From positions 2,382,916 to 2,446,915 of the forward strand of contig NC_134032.1 in assembly GCF_964204645.1 (NCBI RefSeq): a stretch of 64,000 bases of DNA. Direction: 5' to 3'. Made by a program: the position numbers and the translations under genes. Source of the DNA: Tubulanus polymorphus. Lineage: Eukaryota > Nemertea > Palaeonemertea > Tubulaniformes > Tubulanidae. Positions 57,340 through 64,000 of the stretch are shown here, piece after piece. How positions within the stretch are numbered: position 1 is the stretch's first letter; each line of letters opens with the position of its first letter. Below the pieces are notes generated by a model. It did no database searches. It was given only the letters and a program-made list of their open reading frames with translations, and was not told the origin of the DNA.

Positions 57340-58185
57340 TCATATTAATGATACAACTAGGGGACCAGGGACACCACGCCCACTTGGAAAGTGGTTTGAA
57401 AAACAATCTGAAAATTTCAATATTCAATAGACCTAGTGAACATATCAAGAAAAGAATGACCTTGAAACTGACCACAATCATTCAAAATGTCGCAAGCTAC
57501 AATTTTGCAATTGATTGTGGTTACAAAATATGCCTAGGGACAAATACAATATGAAAATACTAAGTTAATCGGCTATTCAACGCCCCTGGTGACCATAATA
57601 CAAAAACCAATGACCTTGAAATTCGACACAATCATAGAATGAGTCCGGAAAACCATTTTCTATCTACAAATGAGGACTGTCGACACTAAGATGGCTGTCA
57701 ATTGCGTCACGCTTGACTGATCGAACAATTTGTTTAAGAGCCCTTCTCAAAATATACCCATCACCAATTTCAATGAAAAATGGCAAACCATTCAGGTCTC
57801 CGAATTCTGGTCAAAAATGAACTATTTGGGCATAAAAAAGGTCACAGGATGGCCATATTGTGTCCGATCGACCCAATTTTTCTTATGCTGATGCACCATA
57901 GGGGGATACAAACATATCTGAAAGATCAAGATTGAAGTGTCTTTAAAATTGCCCTTAAAAACTCCAAAAATGTGTAAGTGCGATTTTGGCGAACAAAAAT
58001 AGCCGCGAGTCGGCCATCTTGAATCTGACCGGGCCAGTTTTTGGGCTGAAGATGTGTTTAGGGGAGATACATGTATAAATCAAAGATCAAGACAATCCAT
58101 GCATTGAAGCTGGATTCCATCTACGGGTGAAAAGTGAACGCAATAGCCCGCTGGGACTAAAGTCCCAAGTGGGCTAAAAACAAAC
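57340..58185 (-). repeat. ~0.85-kb dispersed element with CCCACTTGG ends, copy 3
   Basis: The right end, complemented, reads TTAGCCCACTTGGGACTTTA and then GTCCCAGCGGGCTATTGCG, the palindrome also found at 3868 and 54862. The left end includes ACCAGGGACACCACGCCC and CACTTGGAAAGTGG. No coding sequence. Probably the longest copy of this family here. Confidence 0.45.
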
Positions 58186-58506
58186 ATTCAGTGATTAAGT
58201 CTTACATATGAATAGGATCAGCATTCGAAAACAAACCACGATCCGCCATGTCTTTGAACAGATTCATCCAATATTGGCCAAGTGAATGTCTCAGTGTTCG
58301 CCACCACCTCTCTATTCGCTGAAGGAAAATAACATTTTCTATTTATAGTTTGTGTGCGCACGTACCCTTTTTGGTGTTTTTGCTGATGTAAATAATGTAC
58401 ATATTTACAGGGAACTAATAAAATGACAAAACAAATCAAATAGGTATGCAAAAGCTTCAGGGGCGGATCCAGGGCATATATGGAGTGGTAGCACCTGATG
58501 AAAGGG
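58186..58506. other. Non-coding; isolated hAT-like end
   Basis: CAGGGGCGGATCCAGG at 58458-58473 lies about 35 bp from the BEL LTR, suggesting the retrotransposon inserted next to an older hAT-type end. No gene seen. Confidence 0.4.
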
Positions 58507-58783
58507 TGTCGTCGACTCTGGCCGTCCGAGTGGCGACTATCAATTGATCAGATCTAACTCATGAATTTCCATATCACTAACTGAATATATTTTACTAAAA
58601 CTATAAGGTTATGATTATATACGCATGCGCAGAGGAAAGAGAGACGTGGGTGATGCCTGGAAATAGTCGTTTATCTAAAGAGAGTCGAATTACCGTAATG
58701 CCTGAATGAAAGTGTACTGATAAGAGCGGTTCAAACTATAAACTAGAGAAAGAATGGTGTCAAACTGAATGGCGTCACCGACA
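58507..58783 (-). mobile_element. 3' LTR of the BEL/Pao retrotransposon
   Basis: On the minus strand the 277-bp segment starts TGTCGGTGACG directly after a polypurine tract (GGCGGGGGAGGA, 58795-58784) and ends GTCGACGACA. It has TG...CA termini and contains a TATA-like TATATAATC about 160 bp in. It lies about 425 bp after the Pol stop codon. The 5' LTR lies outside the window, so LTR identity cannot be checked. Confidence 0.7.
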
Positions 58784-59208
58784 TCCTCCCCCGCCGGAAG
58801 ATAGGTACAAGATATGAAATAGTCGCAGCGTAGTTCTAGTGTCTTTTTATAATATCCGCATATGCAATTTGTAGTTGAACAATTAAAGTTCCAGGTGTAA
58901 ACGCGTAAACAGTTACTGGCGTGATTAAAATTACTAATGTTTATATCATCCGGTGATATGAGTTATCCACGGTTGTAGGTCACTGTGTTCCATTCCATAG
59001 GTCATGGCTGCGCGCGTTGAAATAATCCACGAATATGTAATCACCGATACACTTTGATTTCATTTGAACATGTAACATATAACAAACTATTTAATCTAAT
59101 ACTAATCTACGCTAAACTAAAATATATGCGAGATTGAACGAGATGCACACAATTTTCAACATAAGAATTTTTATGTAAACTTAAACACGTTCGAATGTAA
59201 ATTCCCAA

Positions 59209-62200
59209 CTAAGTCGAATCCGAATCATGATCACTATCAGTCGCCAGTTGAGCAATCTTAGCTCGAGCTTTGTGTGCTGCTTCACGACAGGGTCTTTTTA
59301 ATGGTTTGGGTTTGTCAGATGCTGATTTGTTTTGTTTCACAATCACATCTACACTAAATTCAAGTGGATATAATTTTGACACTGCTCGACAAGTTGTTCC
59401 GTTGATGGTTTTGACCCTAGCCGCGCGGATACCGCCGTCACTACTTTCGAGGGTTTCGGTAATAATTCCGAGTTTCCATTTGTGACGAGGAGTGTCTTTG
59501 TCGTTAATCACTACCACATCTCCGTTTTTTATTGTGGCCTTTTTGTGATGTCGCTTTTTAATTTCAGTTCTATGTCGTTCGCGGAGTACCGCTAGGTACT
59601 CAGATTTAAAGCGGTTTTGAAAATCAGTAATGAGCTTGGCTCTATAAAAGGCCATCTTTTGCAACGTTATGCTCGTGTTGTTCAAATAATCCGCATCAAA
59701 TATTTCAGATTCCCCGATTTCTTCGTTAGGTATCAACTCGACGTCACGTCCATAGATTAACGAATTAGGAGTGACTGGTTTTAGCTCGTCAATTTTTTCT
59801 TCGACGTAAGTTAGGGGCCTATTATTTACTATAGCCTGAATTTCTTTAACAAGCGTTTGTAATTCTTCAATTGTAACGAGAGCATTCTTAAGCGTTTTCT
59901 TGACAGCTCGTTTTATCGTACCTACGCACCGCTCGTGAACTCCCGCCATCCAAGGGGCTTGGACTGGAGCATACTTGAAGGCAACACGCTTTTCAGCAAA
60001 ATGGTTTTGTGATTGAGACGAATTTGCGATTTCAAATAAACGCTTTATTTCAGCCTCCCCCGCGACGAAGGTTTTCGCATTATCGCTGTAGAGTATATTT
60101 GGAGTCGAATAGGCCGTACAAAAACGTCGAAACGAGCGTATGTATGAATCTACGGACAGGTCGTTAACCACTTCTAAATGCACCGCACGGGTTGTACAAC
60201 ACGTGTACAAACATATGTAACATTTACCTACCTCTGTCACCCCTTTCCGGACATTCAAATGGCCAGTGAAATCCACGGCAGTGGCGGAGAAAGGCCTGAA
60301 ATTGGTCAACCTGAAGTCCGGAAGAGGTGGGGGGTCAGGGGCGGTATAGGGCTTACCGTACAGCTTTTTGCATGTTACGCATCGATGGAGAACTTTCTTG
60401 GCAACGAATCTGACCGCCGAGATCCAATATCGCTTCCGAACATCGCATATTGTCATACCAACACCGTAGTGTAGGACATTTTCGTGAGATTGGCGTATGA
60501 TGAGCGTAGCTAGGTATGAGTTGTGTGAAATGAGAAGAGGGTTTACCTGTTTCGCATTCTTAAGTCGACCTACACAACGAAGGTAACCACCATGTTTGTC
60601 TTTTTCGATACCTAACTGCCTAACAAGAGCAGGGCACTTACCTTTGTTTGTTTCGATGTATCTGAAAACATCAGGGTATGTTCTACGTTGGTGGCTAAGT
60701 ATCAGTGTCATTTCAGCTGAGTACATGTCAGCAGCAGACAATTGACATCGTTTGTGTGTTAGCCCTTTTTTAAAGGCTCGCTTGACCAACGCTATAACCT
60801 TTATGAGCTTGGTCCAATCAGTGAATTCGTTGACATCAATAATGTTGTGAATACCTTGTTTGTCGGAATCTTGCGTTTCTCGAGTGATGAATTCATTTTC
60901 GTATTCTGTTGCTGCTGCGAGGATTGTGACCCCGATATCCTCATTAGCAACGGGAGGGGCCAAAGAGGCTAGCATCCACTGAGGGCCTGTGAACCACATA
61001 GATCTTCTAAGATTGTCAAAGGACATGCCTCTAGAAATGATGTCAGCCGGATTGTGTTCTGAAGCCACATGCGTCCAGCGATCCACAAGGCTCCCATTCT
61101 TGATCTTTTCGACTCGATTCTTTACAAATTGGGTCAAATCCTTGTTTGATTTCAGCCAACACAGAGCTATAGTTGAATCGGTAAAATATCTTACCTCAAT
61201 TGTTTTGAATTGTGATGAATATGCGTCTATGACTGTGTTTACATATTTGACAGCCATAGTCATCGCTTCGAGCTCCAACTTTGGAACAGTCCATCCGGAT
61301 TTGTTTTTGGACACGACTTTGTTTTTAGAACCTATAATCTGTACATTTCCACCTTGTTTTGCATAAACCACACAGCCGATGGCTACATTCGGAGCAGCAT
61401 CGGAGAATACCATGAAATGTACCTTCTGATTGGTGTCCATACCAAGCCAACGCGGCACTATGATTTCATTCGTCTGTCGTAAATTTGACCTAATGACATC
61501 CCACTCACCCGTTTCTTCTGTTGATAACCTGTCATCCCAGTCTTTTCCAGTCAGCCACAGTTTGTTGATAAATATCTTAGCTAATACGATAACTGGGCCA
61601 GCTAAGCCAAGTGGGTCATAAACCGAGGCTGTTTGCGAAACTACAGACCGTTTAGTATTTGTTGTTGTTGTAACCAACTGAGCCTGAGATAACGAAATGA
61701 GGTCAGTTCTAGTATTCCAGCTCATTCCTAGAACTGACACCTCTTCTGTGGGGTACTGAATTTCATCGATTTTCGCTGCATCGCTTACCTGTTTCGAGTT
61801 CGAGGCCCACTGACGTAAGTGGAAACCTGCGTCGTTGAGAATTTTGTTCGATGATTGATAATATGACAGAGCATCGACCTCTGACATCACACTCGTGAGT
61901 AGATTATCAACGTAAAATCTGTTGATCATATCCGCTGCGATCCAAGAATCGCTCAGTTGCAAATGCTTATTCAACACTGCCGCTAGCATGAACGGGCTAG
62001 CAGTAGAACCGAAAATAACGGTATTGTGTTGGTAAGGAACGATCGGATTGTTTGGGTTATTGTCCTTGTACCAGAGAAATCGTACATACCTCCTGTCGCC
62101 TTCCTGTAGTTTCACTGATAGAAATGCCTTAGCTATGTCTGCCGACAAACCAATTCTACCAATTCTGAATTTCATTATGAGGGTAGGTAGATCAATGAGC

Positions 62201-64000
62201 ATATTTGGACCCTCATACAGACAGTCGTTTAATGATGGGGAGCCTGCGTTAGCCGCAAAGACGATCCGTAAAGGGGTTGTGTTACTCTCCTTTAGTACAG
62301 GGAAATGTGGCAAGTAGTAACAATCCCCTTCCTTGACAGAATCAGGGTTTGGTAATTCAGATACTGTACCTCGGTTGCGATGTTCTTCCATTACTTTTAT
62401 GTACTGGTCAAGTTGATTGGTTCTTTGGAGACGATTGGTGATCTGAAACAATCTAGCCCGGCATTGTTCCAGATCGGTACCCAGCTCATCATGTTCATGT
62501 TTCCATGGGAGTGGGGCCCAGTAACACCCATGTTTATACTCTATCTTACCTTGATACTGCGTTATGAAACTTTCTCGATCGAAAGTGTTATCCCCGGGAA
62601 ACTCAGCTATGTTTTGGTGTAGATAGTCTCCTATGCTTTGGTCATCCAACAGTTCCCGATTGTTAATTGATGAGTCTGTAAGGGTACTTACCGTGTATGC
62701 ATTTGTACTAGACCTATTTGTATCAATAGGGGTTAACAACCTGTGTAAGGGCCCGAAAACGAAACTACCGAGATTCGTGTGTTGTAACTGGGGACCGTCC
62801 GGTACGTCCTCCAGATTGTTCTTTAAGAATAGATGATGATGGGCAGTACCGATTAATAAATCGACCACGAATACCTCGGATTTGAAGTTATCTGCGAGGT
62901 TTGCATTTGAGATTTGTTCGTACTTTAGACAATCAGCCCAACCGTGTCGATAGATGGGACGAATTATCTCATCAGTGACAGCTACGTCGATGAATTTAAC
63001 GCCATCAGATGTTCTAATGCCTATGGGTGCCATATCAAATACGCGCTTCGTAGAATGGCCACCGAAACCATTTACCTTTTTCGATAGTTGGTACGACGGT
63101 ACCAATTTGAGAGCTTTGGCAACAGCGGAGCGAATGTATGACATAGAGGAACAATTGTCGAGCAGGGTATTGGCTTCCAAAGTGTGATTGTGATATTCAA
63201 TACTCACCTGCCCCGTTTGCAGCAACACAACCTCATTTTGATAATCATGATTTTGATTACTGACCATGTTGGTAGTATCCAATGCGTATTTTCCGAAATC
63301 GATACTGAAATTCATATCCTCGCATGATTTGACATTATTTATATCCGATGTTTGAACGATTTTATCCAGCGCATGACCTTGGTTGACGAATGTACATCCG
63401 GAGACGGTTTGTTGATGTTGATCTCGGTGAATTGACGTGTGATGTGTCTTCTTGCATATTTTACAGCGATTGCGGTTTTGACAGTCCTTTGCTTGATGAT
63501 TTGGTTTGAGACAGTTTCGACATAATCGTCTTTCGATTACCCTTTGAAGACGTTCTTCGATTGGTAGTTGACAGTTTGTTGGGTAGTGTTCACCGTCACA
63601 AAATGTGCATTTCAACTGTGTCTGTTTAGTGACGGATACCAATGATGTCGCAGTACCGGATCTCGAATTTCGATACTGATGTTGGTACTGTAGAGATTTT
63701 TCACTTACATTTTCACCCAGATTGTCGAGACACTCTTCGTATGTGTTAATGAATTTATCCAGATCAAAGTTATCTTTTTGACCGCATGTGCCCATTTTTT
63801 CTAATAGATTACGCGGTAGTTTTTTCTCTAACGATGTTATGATGAATGGTGCACACGCGTTAACGTCAACGCCCAGATGTTTTAATGATCTTACATTCGC
63901 GTTGATCTTATTTAGAAATTGTGACAGTCCTGAATAGTTCGAAGTTGTTGATGGAATATCATAGATTTCCTGAATATGCGCTCGAACAATTTTTCGATTT
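59209..64000 (-). CDS. BEL/Pao retrotransposon Gag-Pol polyprotein (5' partial)
   Basis: The frame is open from the window edge (64000) to a stop at 59209, about 1,596 codons. It includes a Gag tail (SQFLNKINANVRSLKHLGVD) upstream of the Met at 63795. Counting from that Met: three zinc-knuckle-like motifs (CTFCDGEHYPTNC 63-75, CRNCLKPNHQAKDC 92-105, CKICKKTHH 111-119); a retropepsin-like site LLDNCSSMSYI (Asp 213) in which the usual D-S/T-G is altered; RT with LSADIAKAFLSVKL and FYVDNLLTSV, where YVDD reads YVDN; RNase H (FSDAAPNVAIGCVVY, YFTDSTIALCWLK); integrase zinc-binding (HYGVGMTICDVRKRYW, HRCVTC); integrase core (VDFTGHL, LYSDNAKTFV, PWMAGVHER); and the BEL C-terminal domain (PLTYVEEK...TPNSLIYGRD, RHKWKLGIITE, KLYPLEF). 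The absence of stops suggests a recent insertion. This order (PR-RT-RH-IN) is standard for BEL/Pao. Confidence 0.93.
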   Translation of the reverse strand, partial: NRKIVRAHIQEIYDIPSTTSNYSGLSQFLNKINANVRSLKHLGVDVNACAPFIITSLEKKLPRNLLEKMGTCGQKDNFDLDKFINTYEECLDNLGENVSEKSLQYQHQYRNSRSGTATSLVSVTKQTQLKCTFCDGEHYPTNCQLPIEERLQRVIERRLCRNCLKPNHQAKDCQNRNRCKICKKTHHTSIHRDQHQQTVSGCTFVNQGHALDKIVQTSDINNVKSCEDMNFSIDFGKYALDTTNMVSNQNHDYQNEVVLLQTGQVSIEYHNHTLEANTLLDNCSSMSYIRSAVAKALKLVPSYQLSKKVNGFGGHSTKRVFDMAPIGIRTSDGVKFIDVAVTDEIIRPIYRHGWADCLKYEQISNANLADNFKSEVFVVDLLIGTAHHHLFLKNNLEDVPDGPQLQHTNLGSFVFGPLHRLLTPIDTNRSSTNAYTVSTLTDSSINNRELLDDQSIGDYLHQNIAEFPGDNTFDRESFITQYQGKIEYKHGCYWAPLPWKHEHDELGTDLEQCRARLFQITNRLQRTNQLDQYIKVMEEHRNRGTVSELPNPDSVKEGDCYYLPHFPVLKESNTTPLRIVFAANAGSPSLNDCLYEGPNMLIDLPTLIMKFRIGRIGLSADIAKAFLSVKLQEGDRRYVRFLWYKDNNPNNPIVPYQHNTVIFGSTASPFMLAAVLNKHLQLSDSWIAADMINRFYVDNLLTSVMSEVDALSYYQSSNKILNDAGFHLRQWASNSKQVSDAAKIDEIQYPTEEVSVLGMSWNTRTDLISLSQAQLVTTTTNTKRSVVSQTASVYDPLGLAGPVIVLAKIFINKLWLTGKDWDDRLSTEETGEWDVIRSNLRQTNEIIVPRWLGMDTNQKVHFMVFSDAAPNVAIGCVVYAKQGGNVQIIGSKNKVVSKNKSGWTVPKLELEAMTMAVKYVNTVIDAYSSQFKTIEVRYFTDSTIALCWLKSNKDLTQFVKNRVEKIKNGSLVDRWTHVASEHNPADIISRGMSFDNLRRSMWFTGPQWMLASLAPPVANEDIGVTILAAATEYENEFITRETQDSDKQGIHNIIDVNEFTDWTKLIKVIALVKRAFKKGLTHKRCQLSAADMYSAEMTLILSHQRRTYPDVFRYIETNKGKCPALVRQLGIEKDKHGGYLRCVGRLKNAKQVNPLLISHNSYLATLIIRQSHENVLHYGVGMTICDVRKRYWISAVRFVAKKVLHRCVTCKKLYGKPYTAPDPPPLPDFRLTNFRPFSATAVDFTGHLNVRKGVTEVGKCYICLYTCCTTRAVHLEVVNDLSVDSYIRSFRRFCTAYSTPNILYSDNAKTFVAGEAEIKRLFEIANSSQSQNHFAEKRVAFKYAPVQAPWMAGVHERCVGTIKRAVKKTLKNALVTIEELQTLVKEIQAIVNNRPLTYVEEKIDELKPVTPNSLIYGRDVELIPNEEIGESEIFDADYLNNTSITLQKMAFYRAKLITDFQNRFKSEYLAVLRERHRTEIKKRHHKKATIKNGDVVVINDKDTPRHKWKLGIITETLESSDGGIRAARVKTINGTTCRAVSKLYPLEFSVDVIVKQNKSASDKPKPLKRPCREAAHKARAKIAQLATDSDHDSDST

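Noticed and set aside
60989-61366. Plus-strand frames of up to 125 codons inside the BEL region
   Set aside because: They lie opposite an intact Gag-Pol frame with clear domains and show no recognisable motifs.

Overview
This is nuclear DNA of a non-vertebrate animal, most likely a marine invertebrate; I cannot place it more closely. The case rests on spliced genes with consensus GT/AG sites, AT-rich gene-poor sequence, many transposable elements (BEL/Pao, Jockey-like LINEs, tRNA-derived SINEs, a RAG1/CMC-like DDE transposon, long-TIR elements) and animal gene families (SAM-HECT ligase, CAP protein, two class A GPCRs). There are no operons, CRISPR arrays or prokaryotic signals. Gene models were assembled by hand from splice sites and phase matching.

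Left third (1-21.5 kb): a 338-bp foldback element with a 6-bp target duplication (472-809); two phase-compatible exons encoding three RHIM/HET-s-like amyloid-type motifs inside a duplicated exon-plus-repeat unit (3.0-4.7 kb); a LINE 3' end (5.8-6.1 kb); one arm of a long inverted duplication (9.1-11.5 kb) holding LINE endonuclease and BEL LTR fragments; a SINE (11.6 kb); a decayed P-loop ATPase gene (13.8-15.8 kb) beside an internally deleted PIF1 helicase (16.1-16.7 kb); and a two-exon RAG1/CMC-like transposase with a PHD-like finger, broken by one stop and one frameshift (18.3-21.5 kb).

Middle (21.5-47 kb): a near-identical tandem duplication (21.5-26.7 kb, second copy interrupted by about 770 bp); a complete ten-exon gene on the minus strand for a secreted CAP-superfamily protein with a Cys-rich and Thr/Pro-rich tail (26.8-31.0 kb); an intronless GPCR (32.1-33.0 kb); a 5'-truncated Jockey-like LINE (34.0-36.7 kb); a TIR element with a perfect 9-bp target duplication that carries a ubiquitin-specific-protease Cys-box exon (37.1-38.3 kb); a tandem duplication of the 5' region of a second GPCR (39.1-41.7 kb) followed by that GPCR (41.7-42.9 kb); then a BEL integrase/LTR remnant and the second arm of the inverted duplication (43.6-46.4 kb).

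Right part (47-64 kb): a deleted relative of the USP-carrying element (47.3-48.0 kb); an array of seven 154-bp units, each of which can fold into a hairpin, headed by the same terminal sequence as the 472-809 foldback element (48.07-49.24 kb); a complete eight-exon SAM-HECT E3 ubiquitin ligase gene on the plus strand (49.9-55.4 kb); dispersed palindromic repeats; and the 3' LTR plus an uninterrupted Gag-Pol reading frame of a BEL/Pao retrotransposon that runs out of the window (58.5-64.0 kb).

The strongest leads for something undescribed are the RHIM-like exons, the transposon-borne USP exon, the foldback/hairpin-satellite family and the PHD-containing RAG1-like transposase.
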